A DNA stretch of 64,000 nt from Aphelocoma coerulescens (Eukaryota > Chordata > Aves > Passeriformes > Corvidae): positions 1-64,000 of the forward strand of contig NW_027183775.1 of the NCBI RefSeq assembly GCF_041296385.1, read 5' to 3'. The position numbers and the translations under genes were made by a program. The notes below the pieces were generated by a model that was not told the origin of the DNA, searched no databases, and saw only the letters and a program-made list of their open reading frames with translations. Shown here piece by piece: positions 42,801 to 55,812 of this stretch (within the stretch, counting starts at the first letter, position 1; each line of letters begins with the position of its first letter).

Positions 42801-43132
42801 GCTCTCCGTGTCCTTCCCATCCCCATTCCCATCCCCATTCCCATTCCCCCATTCCCATCCCCATCCCCATCCCCATCCCCATCCCCATTCCTATCATTCC
42901 CATCATTCCCATCCCATCCCCATCCCATAATTCCCATTATTCCCACAGTTCCCAGACCAGCTCTGGATGTCTCCCAAGGCGCGTTTCAGGCTCCTCACGG
43001 AGTTCTCTGTGTCCCTCCCTGCCCCATCTCCATCCCCATTCCCCCAATCCCATTCCCATAATTCCCAATCCCATTCCCATCATTCCCATCCCACAATTCC
43101 CATTATTCCCATTATTCCCAGTATTCCCAGAC
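39867..43132 (-). repeat. Intron 7 (right)
   Basis: 39867-40565 is GGGACTGGGA-type repeat, 40565-40760 purine tract, 40760-41060 unique island, and 41060-43132 CCCATCCCCATTCCC array with partial exon copies. Confidence 0.9.
41293..43019 (-). repeat. Nine partial copies of exon 7's 3' end (right)
   Basis: Copies lie near 41293, 41461, 41709, 41926, 42114, 42322, 42582, 42751 and 42953, each about 65 bp, with the complement of the donor (CCAGAC, CAGCTCTGGAT) and the CGCGTTTCAGGCTCCTC core. Three more than in the left arm. Variants (CTCATGG, CTCCCAG) mark sub-lineages. Confidence 0.92.
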
Positions 43133-43268
43133 CAGCTCTGGATGTCTCCGAAGGCGCGTTTCAGGCTCCTCACGGAGCTCTCCGTGTCCTGCCTCAGCAG
43201 CGCCCGGAACCGCGCCAGGGCCACGGCGCAGCGCTGCAGATCCTTCAGGGACTTCTCCAGGCTGGGGC
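43133..43268 (-). CDS. SPATS2: Exon 7 (right)
   Basis: 136 nt with the same translation and borders as left exon 7. It is the only full-length copy among the partial ones, recognised by the unique middle part encoding RCAVALARFRALLRQ. Confidence 0.94.
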
Positions 43269-45935
43269 CTGCAGCAGAGACACGCAATTCCCATCATTCC
43301 CACCCCAAAATTCCCATTTTTCTGCCCCAATTCCCAATTCCCACCCCAATTCCCACTTTTCCCCCAAAATTCCCATTTTTCCCACCCCCAATTCCCATTT
43401 TTCCCTCCCTGCCGTGGTCCTTCAGGGACTTCTCCAGGCTGGGGCCTGTGGGCACAGCCACGGAATTCCCGTTTTTCCCTCCCCAAAATTCCCATTTTTC
43501 TGCCCCAATTCCTGTTTTTCCCACCCCAATTCCCATTTTCCCTCCCCAATTCCCACTTTTCCCCCAAAATTCCCATTTTTCCCACCCCCAATTCCCATTT
43601 TTCCCTCCCTGCTGCAGATCCTTCAGGGACTTCTCCAGGCTGGGGCCTGCAGCAGAGACAGGCAATTCCCGTTTTCCCTCCCCAAAATTCCCATTTTTCT
43701 GCCCCAATTCCCATTTTTCCCTCCCCAAAATTCCCATTTTTCTGCCCCAATTCCCACTTTTCCCCCAAAATTCCCATTTTTCCCACCCCCAATTCCCATT
43801 TTTCCCTCCCTGCTGCAGATCCTTCAGGGACTTCTCCAGGCTGGGGCCTGCGGGGGTGGAGCCACACAATTCCTGTTTTTCCCTCCCCAAAATTCCCATT
43901 TTTCTGCCCCAATTCCTGTTTTTCCCATCCCAATTCCCATTTTTCCCACCCCCAATTCCCATTTTTCCCTCCCTGCTGCAGGCCCTTCAGGGACTTCTCC
44001 AGGCTGGGGCCTGTGGGCAGAGCCAGGCAATTCCTGTTTTTCCCACCCCAAAATTCCCATTTTTCTGCCCCAATTCCCATTTTTCCCACCCCAAAATTCC
44101 CATTTTTCTGCCCCAATTCCTGTTTTTCCCACCCCAATTCCCACTTTTCCCCCAAAATTCTCATTTTTCCCTCCCTGCTGCAGATCCTTCAGGGACTTCT
44201 CCAGGCTGGGGCCTGTGGGGCCGAGCCACACAATTCCCGTTTTTCCCTCCCCAATTCCTGTTTTTCCCCCCAAAAATTCCCATTTTTCTGCCCCAATTCC
44301 CATTTTCCCTCCCCAATTCCCATTTTTCCCCCCAAATTTCCCATTTTTCATTCCATAATTCCCATTTTTCCCTCCCCAAAATTCCCATTTTTCCCACCTC
44401 CAATTCCCGTTTTTCCCTCCCCAATTCCCATTCCCCCCCCAAAATTCCCATTTTTCTGCCCCAATTCTCATTTTCCCACCCCTATTCCCATTTCCCCCCA
44501 TAATTCCCATTTTTCCCCCCAAATTCCCACTTTTTCTTCCCTAATTCCCATTTTCCTCCCCAATTCCCATTTTCCCCTCCCCAATTCCCATTTTTCTGCC
44601 CCAGTTCCTGTTTTTCCCTCCCCAATTCCCATTTCCCCCCATAATTCCCATTTTCCCTCCCCAATTCCCACTTCCCCTCCCCAAAATTCCCATTTTCCCT
44701 CCCCAATTCCCATTTTTCCCCCCAATTCCCATTTCCCCTCCCCAATTCCCATTTTCCCACCCCAATTCCCGTTTTTCCCCATAATTCCCATTTTTCCCCC
44801 AAAATTCCCATTTTCCCCCCAAAATTCCCATTTTTCATTCCATAATTCCCATTTTTCTCTCCCCAAAATTCCCATTTTTCCCACCCCCAATTCCCATTTT
44901 TCCCTCCCCAATTCCCATTCCCCCCCCCAAAATTCCCATTTTTCTGCCCCAATTCTCATTTTCCCACCCCTATTCCCATTTCCCCCCATAATTCCCATTT
45001 TTCCCCCCAAATTCCCACTTTTTCTTCCCTAATTCCCATTTTCCTCCCCAATTCCCATTTTCCCCTCCCCAATTCCCATTTTTCTGCCCCAGTTCCTGTT
45101 TTTCCCTCCCCAATTCCCATTTTTTCCTTCCATAATTCCCATTTTTCCCCCCCAATTCCCTTTTTTCCCTCCCCAATTCCCATTTCCCCCCATAATTCCC
45201 ATTTTCCCTCCCCAATTCCCACTTCCCCTCCCCAAAATTCCCATTTTCCCTCCCCAATTCCCATTTTTCCCCCCAATTCCCATTTCCCCTCCCCAATTCC
45301 CATTTTCCCACCCCAATTCCCGTTTTTCCCCATAATTCCCATTTTTCCCCCAAAATTCCCATTTTCCCCCCAAAATTCCCATTTTTCATTCCATAATTCC
45401 CATTTTTCTCTCCCCAAAATTCCCATTTTTCCCACCCCCAATTCCCATTTTTCCCTCCCCAATTCCCATTCCCCCCCCCAAAATTCCCATTTTTCTGCCC
45501 CAATTCTCATTTTCCCACCCCAATTCCCATTTCCCCCCAGAATTCCCATTTTCCCCTAAAATTCCCATTTTTTCCCTCCCCAATTCCCATTTTCCCTCCC
45601 CAATTCCCATTTTCCCCCTAAAATTCCCATTTTTTCCCTCCCCAATTCCCATTTTCCCTCCCCAATTCCCATTTTCCCCCCAGAATTCTCATTTTTCCCC
45701 CAAAATTCCCATTTTCCCCCCATAATTCCCATTTTTCCCCCAGAATTCCCATTCCCCCCCCCATAATTCCCATTTTTCCCCCAAAATTCCCATTTTTCCC
45801 CCAGAATTCCCATTTCCCCCCCCATAATTCCCATTTTTCCCCCAGAATTCCCATTTCCCCCCCCCATAATTCCCATTTTCCCCCCAAAATTCCCATTTTT
45901 CCCCCAGAATTCCCAATTTTTCCCCAATTCCTGAC
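43269..45935 (-). repeat. Intron 6 (right)
   Basis: CCCCAATTCCCATTTTTCCC units over about 2.6 kb. Two ~550-bp blocks (about 44400-44950 and 44950-45500) are near copies of each other, which accounts for much of the extra length over the left intron. Confidence 0.9.
43412..44225 (-). repeat. Five partial copies of exon 7's 5' end (right)
   Basis: Copies near 43418, 43612, 43813, 43976 and 44175 carry the complement of the exon 7 start (CAGGGACTTCTCCAGGCTGG) and its acceptor. One more than in the left arm. Confidence 0.92.
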
Positions 45936-46037
45936 CCAGTTTTTTCCCTCCCGGGGATCCGGGGCTGCTCCGGGGGCTCCGGGAAGGGGCCCCGGGCCGG
46001 GATTGGGTGGAAAAAGCCGGAATTTCGCTCCCCAGGG
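45936..46037 (-). CDS. SPATS2: Exon 6 (right)
   Basis: 102 nt, same sequence and borders as left exon 6. Conservation between arms supports it as a real unit but does not prove coding, since the arms are nearly identical everywhere outside arrays. Confidence 0.68.
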
Positions 46038-47171
46038 CTGCGGGAAAAGCCAAAAATCCGTTGGGAATCCACCCCTGGAACAGCTCCAGGAAAATCCAGG
46101 ATTCAGCCCCATTTCTCCCCCAAAAAATCCCCCCAAAATTCCCCCAAAATAAAAAAAAATCCCCCCAAAAATTCCCCCAAAAAATCCCCCAAAAATTCCA
46201 AAAAATCCCCCCAAAAGCCCCCAAAAATTGAAAAAAAATCCCCAAAAAATCCCCCAAAAAATCCCCAAAAATCCCCAAAAAATCCCCCAAAAATCCCCCC
46301 CAAAAAACCAAAAAATCCCCAAAAAATCCCCAAAAATCCCCAAAAAATCCCCCAAAAAATTCCAAAAAATCCCCCAAAAATCCCCCAAAAATCCTCAAAA
46401 AATCCCCCAAAAAGTGAAAAAAAATCCCCAAAAATCCCCCAAAAAGTGAAAAAAAATCCCCAAAAATCCACAAAAAATCCCCAAAAACATCCCCCAAAAA
46501 TTCCCCAAAAAATCCCGCAAAAATCTCCAAAAAATTCCAAAAAATCCCTTAAAAAAACACCGAAAATCCCCAAAAAATCCCCAAAAACATCCCAAAAAAT
46601 CCCCAAAAATCCCCAAAAAATCCCCCCAAAAATCCCCAAAAAGTCCCCAAAAAAATCCCAAAAAATCCCCCAAAAATTGAAAAAAAATCCCCAAAAATCC
46701 CCAAAAAAATCCCCAAAAAATCCCGCAAAAATCTCAAAAAAATTCCAAAAAATCCCTTAAAAAAACCCTGAAAATCCCCAAAAAATCCCCAAAAAATCCC
46801 CAAAAATCCCCCAAAAAATCCCCAAAAAATCCCGCAAAAATCTCCAGAAAATTCCAAAAAATCCCTTAAAAAACCCCCGAAAATCCCCAAAAAATCCCCA
46901 AAAACATCCCAAAAAATCCCCCAAAAAATCCCCAAAAAGTCCCCAAAAAATCCCAAAAAATCCCCCAAAAATTGAAAAAAAATCCCCAAAAATCCCCAAA
47001 AAAATCCCCCCAAAAAATCCCAAAAAATCCCCCAAAATCCCCAAAAAATTCTAAAAAATCCCCCAAAAAATCCCCAAAAAATCCCCCAAAAATCCCCAAA
47101 AATCCCCCAAATCTCCCCAAACTCCCCGGGCCTCCCCGGGCTCCCCCCGTGCCCCGATCCCGGTGCCGCAC
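46038..47171 (-). repeat. Intron 5 (right)
   Basis: AAAAAATCCCCAAAAATCCCC array at 46110-47120. 1134 bp versus 980 bp on the left. Confidence 0.9.
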
Positions 47172-47595
47172 CCGCTGCCGGCGGCTCCGCGGCCTCGGCG
47201 CCGTCGCTGAGCGACTCCAGCGATCCCGAGGCGGCGCCGAGGCCGTTCAGGGCCCTTCCCGGTGATCCCGGGGATCCCGGTGATCCCAATGATCCCAGTG
47301 CCGATGATCCCGGTGCCGGTGATCCCGGTGAGCCCAATGAGCCCAATAATCCCAATAATCCCAGTGCCGATGATCCCGGTGCCGATGATCCCGGTGCCGA
47401 TGATCCCAATAACCCCGGTGATCCCAATGATCCCGGTGCCAGTCCCAATCCCGACGATCCCGATCTCGATCCCGCGGATCCCGATGATCCCGCTGATCCC
47501 GGTCCCGATCCCGCTGATCCCGGTCCCGGGGCCGGCCGTTCCCAGGTGTCCTCGGAGCCGGGTGGGGGTTGGGCTTTGGGCTTCTTCTTCTTGTG
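47172..47595 (-). CDS. SPATS2: Exon 5 (right), 41 codons shorter
   Basis: 424 nt with the same HKKKKPKAQPPPGSEDTWER start and SLESLSDGAE end. The Gly/Ser repeat is 123 nt shorter yet in frame, and contains an extra GSGPGSA near its start. Confidence 0.75.
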
Positions 47596-49140
47596 CTGGG
47601 AGGGGGAAGGGAGGGAAAGCGGGAATGGGGGGTGGGGGAGGGGAAATGGGGGGGGGGGGGTTGGGGGAAGTGGGGGGAAAGGGGGGAAATTGGGGAAAAA
47701 ATGGGGAGAAAATGGGGGGAAAATGGGGAAAAATGGGGGAAAGTTGGGGGAAAGTTGGGGAATAAATTGGGGAAAAAATGGGGAAAAAGTGGGGAAAATT
47801 AGGGAAAAAATTGGGGAAAATTGGGGAAAAATTGGGGAAAAATGGGGAAAAATGGGGGAAAAATGGGGGGAAAAAAGGAAAAAAAATTGGGAAAATTGGG
47901 AAAAAAATTGGGGAAAATTGGGGAAAACATGGGGGAAAAAATAGGGGAAAGTTGGGGGAAAAAATGGGGAAAAAATGGGGGAAAATGGGGGAAAGTTGGG
48001 GGAAAATTGGGGAAAAAATTGGGGAAAAATTGGATAAAAGTTGGGGGGGAAACAGGGAAAAAATGAGGAAAATTGGGGAAAAAATTGGGGAAAATTGAGG
48101 AAAGATTGGGGAAGAATGGGGGAAGAATGGGGGAAAAAATGAGGGAAAAACAGGGAAAAAATGGGGAAAAATTGGGAGAAAACCAGGGAAAAAATGGGGA
48201 AAATTGGGGAAAAAAATGGGGGAAAAATGGGAAAAAAATGGGGAAAAAAATGGGGAAAAAATGGGGAAAAAATTGGGGGAAAAATTGGGGGAAAAATTGG
48301 AGAAAAGTTGGGGGGAAAACAGGGAAAAAATGGGGAAAATTGGGGAAAAAATTGGGGAAAATTGGGGAAAAATGGGGAAAAATGGGGGAAAAAATGGGGA
48401 AAAAAATGGGGAAAAAAATGGGGAAAAAATTGGGGAAAAAATTGGGGAAAAATTGGAGAAAAGTTGGGGGGAAAACAGGGAAAAAATGGGGAAAATTGGG
48501 GAAAAAATTGGGGAAAATTGGGGAAAAATGGGGAAAAATGGGGGAAAAATGGGGGGAAATGGGGAAAAAATTGGGAAAAAATGGGGGAAAGTTGGGGGAA
48601 AGTTGGGGAAAAATTAGGGAAAAATTGGATAAAAGTTGGGGGGAAAACAGGGAAAAAATGGGGAAAATTGGGGAAAAAAATTGGGGAAAATTGGGGAAAA
48701 ATTGGGAAAAAAATGGGGGAAAAACAGGGAAAGATGGGAAAAATGGGGAAAAAATTGGGGAAAATTGGGGAAAAATTGGGGAAGAATGTGGGAAAGTTGG
48801 AGGAAAAATTGGGAAAAAAAATGGGGAAAATTGGGAAAAAAAATAGGGAAAATTGGGAAAGAATGGGGGAAAATGGTGGGGAAATGGGGGAAAAATTGGG
48901 GGAAAATTGGGGAAAAAATGGGGAAAAAATTGGGAAAAGGGGGAAAATTTGGGGGAAAAATTGGGGATAATTGGGGAAAAATGGGGAAAAATGGGGAAAA
49001 ATTGGGGAAAAATGGGGAAAAATGGGGAAAAATTGGGGAAAAATGGGGAAAAATGGGGAAAAATTGGGGAAAAATAGGAAAATAATTGGGAAAGATGGGA
49101 AAGAAATTGGGGAAAACGCCAGGATTTTTTGGGAATTCAC
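47596..49140 (-). repeat. Intron 4 (right)
   Basis: GGGGAAAAATTGGGGAAAA purine array, 47680-49085. 1545 bp versus 1385 bp on the left. Confidence 0.9.
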
Positions 49141-49190
49141 CTTTTTTTTCCCAGTCACCGTCCATTCCTTCAGCACCTCGCTGGCATTCC
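49141..49190 (-). CDS. SPATS2: Exon 4 (right)
   Basis: 50 nt encoding NASEVLKEWTVTGKKK after a split Gly, identical to left exon 4, including the 8-base homopolymer. Confidence 0.93.
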
Positions 49191-52100
49191 CTGGGAAAAA
49201 GCAGTGGGAAAACTGGGAATGGGGGGAAAAAAGGAGAATTCCAGGAAAAACACGGGAGGGGAATTGCAGGGGGGGAGGGGAAGCCTGGGGCCCAAATTCC
49301 GGCCAAATTCCATCCCAAATCCCCCAGATTCCCCCAAAATCCTCCAAATTCCCTCCCAAATCCCTAAAAAACTCCATCCCAAATCCCAAAATTCCATCGG
49401 AAATCCCTAAAAATTCCCTCCCAAATCCCCCAAAAATTCCCTCTGAAATCCCCAAAATTCCTTCCCAAATCCCAAAAAATTCCCTCAAAATCCCCAAAAT
49501 TCCCTCAAAACCCCCAAAAATTCCCCTAAAATCCCCAAAAATTCCCTCAAAATCCCCAAAAACTCCCTCAAAATCCCAGAAAATTCCCTCAAAACCCCGA
49601 AAAATTCCCTCCCAAACCCCAAAATTCCCTCCCAAACACCCAAAAAACTCCCTCAAAACCCCCAAAAATTCCCTCAAAACCTCCAAAAATTCCCCCAAAA
49701 CGCCCGGAATTCCCCCCAAAATGCCCCGAATTTCCTCCCAGCTGCCGGAATTCCCTCTGAGGTGCCGGAATTCCCGGAATTCCCGGCACTCCCAGCATTC
49801 CCAGCACTCCCAGGATTCCTGGAATTCCCGGCATTCCCAACATTCCCAGCATTCCCGGAATTCCCGGCAGCACTCCCAGCACTCCCAACACTCCCGGAAT
49901 TCCCAGCACTCCCAGCACTCCCGGCACTCCCAGCATTCCCAGAATTCCTGGCATTCCCGGAATTCCTGGCACTCCCAACATTCCCAGCACTCCCAGCATT
50001 CCCGACATTCCCGGCACTCCCAGCACTCCTGGAATTCCCAACATTCCCGACATTCCCAGCACCCCCAGCATTCCTGGAATTCCCAGAATTCCCAGCACTC
50101 CCGACATTCCCCATCATTCCCAGCATTCCCGGAATTCCCGGCACTCCCGGCATTCCCAGCATTCCCAGCACTGCCAGAATTCCCGATATTCCAACATTCC
50201 CAACACTCCCAGCACTCCCAGCATTCCTGGAATTCCCAGCACTCCCAACACTCCTGGCACTCCCAGCACTCCCGCCACTCCCAGCATTCCCAACATTCCC
50301 GGCATTCCCACCACTCCCAGCACTCCTGGCATTCCCAGCACTCCTGGAATTCCCAGCACTCCCGCCACTCCCAGCATTCCCAGAATTCCTGGCATTCCCG
50401 GAATTCCCGGCACTCCCAACATTCCCAGCACTCCCAGCATTCCCGGCATTCCCAGCACTCCCAGCACTCCTGGAATTCCCAACATTCCCAGCATTCTTGA
50501 CACTCCCATCATTCCCAGCACTCCCAGCACTCCTGTCATTCCTGGAATTCCCAGCACTCCCAGCATTCCCGGCACTCCCAACACTCCTGGAATTCCCGAC
50601 ATTCCCGACATTCCCAGCACCCCCAGCATTCCTGGAATTCCCAGAATTCCCAGCACTCCCAGCATTCCCGACATTCCCCATCATTCCCAGCACTCCCGGC
50701 ATTCCCAGCATTCCCAGCACTCCCAGAATTCCCGATATTCCAACATTCCCAACACTCCCAGCACTCCCAGCATTCCTGGAATTCCCAGCACTCCCAACAC
50801 TCCTGGCACTCCCAGCACTCCCAGCACTCCCGGCATTCCCAGTATTCCCGGCATTCCTGACATTCCCGTCACTCCCAGCACTCCCGGAATTCCCGACATT
50901 CCCGGAATTCCCAACATTCCCGGCATTCCCAGCACTCCCAGCACTCCTGGAATTCCCAACATTCCCAGCATTCCCGACACTCCCATCATTCCCGACACTC
51001 CCAGCACTCCCGGCATTCCCGTCACTCCCGGCATTCCCGGAATTCCCGACATTCCCGTCACTCCCAGCATTCCCAACACTCCCAGAATTCCCAGCACTCC
51101 CATCATTCCCAGCATTCCCAACATTCCCGGCACTCCCAGCACTCCCAGAATTCCCGACATTCCCGACATTCCCAGCACCCCCAGCATTCCTGGAATTCCC
51201 AGCATTCCCGACATTCCCAGCACTCCTGGAATTCCCAACATTCCCAGCATTCTCGACACTCCCATCATTCCCGGCATTCCCAGCACTCCCAGCATTCCTG
51301 TCATTCCTGGAATTCCCAGCACTCCCGGCATTCCTGGCACTCCTGGAATTCCCGATATTCCAACATTCCCAACACTCCCAGCACTCCCAGCATTCCCGGC
51401 ACTCCCAAGACTCCCAACACTCCCGGAATTCCCGACATTCCCAGCACTCCCAGCATTCCTGGAATTCCCAGCATTCCCGGCACTCCTGACATTCCCGACA
51501 TTCCCGGAATTCTCAGCACTCCCGGAATTCCCGACATTCCTGACATTCCCGACATTCCTGACATTCCCAGCATTCCCGGAATTCCTGACATTCCCGGAAT
51601 TCCTGACATTCCCGTCACTCCCAGCACTCCCATCATTCCCAGCACTCCCGGAATTCCCAGAATTCCCGACATTCCTGGAATTCCCAACATTCCTGGCATT
51701 CCCAGCACTCCCAGCACTCCCGGCATTCCCAGCACTCCTGGAATTCCCAACATTCCCAGCATTCCCGACACTCCCATCATTCCCAGCACTCCCAGCACTC
51801 CTGGCACTCCCGGAATTCCCAACATTCCCAACACTCCCAGCACTCCCAGCATTCCCGGCATTCCCAGCACTCCCAACACTCCTGGCACTCCCAGAATTCC
51901 CAGCATTCCCGGAATTCCCAACATTCCCGTTACTCCCAGCACTCCCAACACTCCCGGAATTCCCAGCACTCCCAGCACTCCTGGCATTCCCGGCATTCCC
52001 GGCACTCCCGGCATTCCTGGCATTCCCGGCATTCTCAGCATTCCTGTCATTCCTGGAATTCCCAGCACTCCCAGCATTCCCAGAATTCCTGGCATTCCCA

Positions 52101-52512
52101 GCATTCCCGACATTCCCAGCACTCCCATCATTCCCAGCACTCCTGGCACTCCCGGAATTCCCGACATTCCCGTCACTCCCAGCACTCCCAACACTCCCGG
52201 AATTCCCAGCACTCCCATCATTCCCAGCATTCCCGACATTCCCAGCATTCCTGGCACTCCCAGCATTCCCGGCACTCCCAGCACTCCCAACACTCCTGGA
52301 ATTCCCGACATTCCCAGCACTCCCAGCATTCCTGGAATTCCCAGCATTCCCGGCACTCCCGACATTCCCGGAATTCCCGATATTCCAACATTCCCGACAC
52401 TCCCAGCACTCCCATCACTCCCGACATTCCCAGCACTCCCGGCATTCCCGACATTCCCGTCACTCCCGGCATTCCTGAATTCCCGGAATTCCCGGAATTC
52501 CCGAATTCCCAC
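49191..52512 (-). repeat. Intron 3 (right)
   Basis: 49310-49740 is AAATTCCCTC/AAATCCCC repeat, and 49760-52505 is AGCATTCCC/GGCACTCCC 9-10-bp array. 3322 bp versus 3221 bp on the left. Confidence 0.9.
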
Positions 52513-52621
52513 CTTCCATGAAGGCCTGCACGGCCCGGGGCACAGAGTTGTCGAAGTGCTGCAGCACCAGCGCGATCTCGGTGTTGCTGCGGTTCGGAAC
52601 CACGGCCCGGACGGCGCCGAT
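52513..52621 (-). CDS. SPATS2: Exon 3 (right)
   Basis: 109 nt encoding the same UBA-like segment as the left copy. One synonymous change (TCC to TCT in the Ser codon of FDNSV) separates the copies. Confidence 0.94.
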
Positions 52622-55600
52622 CTGGGAAAGGGCACGGGGAGAACTGGGAAAGGGCACGGGGAAAACTGGGAAAAGGGCACGGGGAGAACTGGGAAAGGGC
52701 ACGGGGAAAACTGGGAAAGGGCATGGGGGAAACTGGGAAAGGGCACGGGGAAAACTGGGAAAGGGCACGGGGAGAACTGGGAAAGGGCATGGGGGAAACT
52801 GGGAAAGGGCACGGGGGAAACTGGGAAAGGGCATGGGGGAAACTGGGAAAGGGCACGGGGGAAACTGGGAAAGGGCGCGGGGAAACTGGGAAAGGGCATG
52901 GGGGAAACTGGGAAAAACCCCGGGGAAACTGGGAAAGGGCACGGGGGAAACTGGGAAAGGGCACGGGGGAAACTGGGAAAAACCCCAGGGAAAACTGGGA
53001 AAAATCCCGGGAAAAACTGGGAAAGGGCACGGGGAAACTGGGAAAAGTAATGGGGAAACTGGGAAAGGGCACGGGGAAAACTGGGAAAGGGCACGGGGGA
53101 AACTGGGAAAGGGCCACGGGGGAAACTGGGAAAGGGCCACGGGGGAAACTGGGAAAGGGCACGGGGGAAACTGGGAAAGGGCATGGGGGAAACTGGGAAA
53201 GGGCACGGGGAAAACTGGGAAAAGGGCACGGGGAGAACTGGGAAAGGGCACGGGGAAACTGGGAAAAGTAATGGGGAAACTGGGAAAGGGCACGGGGAAA
53301 ACTGGGAAAGGGCACGGGGGAAACTGGGAAAGGGCCACGGGGGAAACTGGGAAAGGGCACGGGGGAAACTGGGAAAGGGCACGGGGGAAACTGGGAAAGG
53401 GCATGGGGGAAACTGGGAAAGGGCACGGGGAAAACTGGGAAAAGGGCACGGGGAGAACTGGGAAAGGGCACGGGGAAAAACCCCGGGAAAAACTGGGAAA
53501 AACCCCAGGAAAAACTGGGAAAAACCTCGGGAAAAACTGGGAAAAACCTCGGGAAAAAGCATGGGGGAAAACTGGGAAAAGTAATGGGGAAACTGGGAAA
53601 AACCCCGGGGAAACTGGGAAAAAGCATGGGAGAAACTGGGAAAGGGCCATGGGGAAAAACCCCGGGGAAAAACTGGGAAAGGGCACGGGGGAAACTGGGA
53701 AAGGGCACGGGGGAAACTGGGAAAGGGCATGGGGAAACTGGGAAAGGGCACGGGGAAAACTGGGAAAGGGCACGGGGGAAACTGGGAAAGGGCATGGGGG
53801 AAACTGGGAAAAATCCCGGGAAAAACTGGGAAAGGGCACGGGGAAACTGGGAAAGGGCATGGGGGAAACTGGGAAAGGGCACGGGGAAACTGAGAAAGGG
53901 CATGGGGGAAACTGGGAAAGGGCACGGGGAAACTGGGAAAGGGCATGGGGAAACTGGGAAAGGGCATGGGGGAAACTGGGAAAGGGCACGGGGAAACTGG
54001 GAAAGGGCATGGGGGAAACTGGGAAAGGGCACGGGGAAACTGAGAAAGGGCATGGGGAAACTGGGAAAGGGCATGGGGAAACTGGGAAAGGGCATGGGGA
54101 AAAACCCCGGGGAAAAACTGGGAAAAATCCCGGGAAAAACTGGGAAAGGGCACGGGGAAACTGGGAAAAACCCCAGGGAAAACTGGGAAAAATCCCGGGA
54201 AAAACTGGGAAAGGGCACGGGGGAAACTGGGAAAGGGCACGGGGAAACTGGGAAAGGGCACGGGGAGAACTGGGAAAGGGCACGGGGAAACTGGGAAAGG
54301 GCACGGGGAAACTGGGAAAGGGCACGGGGCAAACTGGGAAAGGGCACGGGGAAACTGGGAAAGGGCATGGGGAAAAACCCCAGGAAAAACTGGGAAAAAT
54401 CCCAGGGAAAACTGGGAAAAACCTCGGGAAAAAGCATGGGGGAAAACTGGGAAAAGTAATGGGGAAACTGGGAAAAACCCCGGGGAAAACTGGGAAAAGG
54501 CATGGGGGAAACTGGGAAAAGGCATGGGGAAAACTGGGAAAAGGCATGGGGAAACTGGGAAAAGGCACGGGGAAACTGGGAAAGGGCACGGGGGAAACTG
54601 GGAAAGGGCACGGGGGAAACTGGGAAAAACCCCGGGAAAAACTGGGAAAAATCCCGGGGAAAACTGGGAAAGGGCACGGGGGAAAGTGGGAAAAGTAATG
54701 GGAAAAACTGGGAAAAGGCATGGGGAAAACTGGGAAAAGTAATGGGGAAAACTGGGAAAGGGCACGGGGGAAACTGGGAAAAGTAATGGGGAAACTGGGA
54801 AAGGGCACGGGGGAAACTGGGAAAGGGCACGGGGAAACTGGGAAAGGGCATGGGGAGAACTGGGAAAGGGCACGGGGAAAAACCCCGGGAAAAACTGGGA
54901 AAAACCTCGGGAAAAAGCATGGGGGAAAACTGGGAAAAGTAATGGGGAAACTGGGAAAAACCCCGGGGAAACTGGGAAAAAGCATGGGAGAAACTGGGAA
55001 AGGGCCATGGGGAAAAACTCCGGGGAAAAACTGGGAAAGGGCACGGGGGAAACTGGGAAAGGGCACGGGGAAACTGGGAAAGGGCACGGGGAAAACTGGG
55101 AAAGGGCATGGGGGAAACTGGGAAAAACCCTGGGGAAACTGGGAAAGGGCACGGGGAAACTGGGAAAGGGCATGGGGGAAACTGGGAAAAACCCTGGGGA
55201 AACTGGGAAAGGGCACGGGGAAACTGGGAAAGGGCATGGGGGAAACTGGGAAAGGGCACGGGGGAAACTGGGAAAGGGCACGGGGAAAACTGGGAAAGGG
55301 CACGGGGAAACTGGGAAAAACCCCAGGGAAAACTGGGAAAAACCCCGGGAAAAACTGGGAAAAACCCCGGGGAAAACTGGGAAAAACCCCGGGGAAAACT
55401 GGGAAAGGGCACGGGGGAAACTGGGAAAAGTAATGGGGAAACTGGGAAAGGGCACGGGGGAAACTGGGAAAGGGCACGGGGAGAACTGGGAAAGGGCACG
55501 GGGGAAACTGGGAAAGGGCACGGGGAAAACTGGGAAAAGTAATGGGAAAAACTGGGAAAAGGCATGGGGGAAACTGGGAAAAAAATCAGGGAATTCCGGG

Positions 55601-55732
55601 AAAAAAATCAGGGAATTCTAGGAAAACTGGGGACTGCTGGGGACCCGGGAATTGCGGGAATTGCGGGAATTGTGGGAATTCTTGCGGGAATTCCGGGAAT
55701 TCCGGGAATTCCGGGAATTGCGGGCAGGGCAC
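52622..55732 (-). repeat. Intron 2 (right)
   Basis: 22-bp AAACTGGGAAAGGGCACGGG-type array (complement of the left unit), 3111 bp. Again the exon 3 acceptor is the terminal unit. Confidence 0.94.
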
Positions 55733-55812
55733 CTTTTCCTTCATGTTCTCGGCGGCGTCGCCCTGGGCGCGAACGGCCCCGGAGCGAAGGTCGAGCACCA
55801 ACCCCGAGGGAT
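55733..55812 (-). CDS. SPATS2: Exon 2 (right)
   Basis: 80 nt, same borders as left exon 2. One non-synonymous change: the left AQGG reads AQGD here (GGC to GAC). Confidence 0.92.

Larger units (their letters stand above)
33592..55812 (-). pseudogene. SPATS2: SPATS2, right copy, exons 2-12 without exon 8
   Basis: This is the mirror of the left gene, read on the minus strand. Exons are 55733-55812 (2), 52513-52621 (3), 49141-49190 (4), 47172-47595 (5), 45936-46037 (6), 43133-43268 (7), 38061-38170 (9), 36605-36707 (10), 35312-35520 (11) and 33592-34269 (12). Exon 1 should lie roughly 0.5 kb beyond the window. Exon 8 with its acceptor is missing, leaving a scar at about 39848-39861. Joining exon 7 (two bases of a codon at its end) to exon 9 shifts the frame and gives 46 foreign codons before a TGA inside exon 10. 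All other exons have the same borders as the left copy, and coding differences are few. It may be a true broken paralogue, an exon-8-null haplotype, or a local assembly error inside repeats. Confidence 0.75.
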
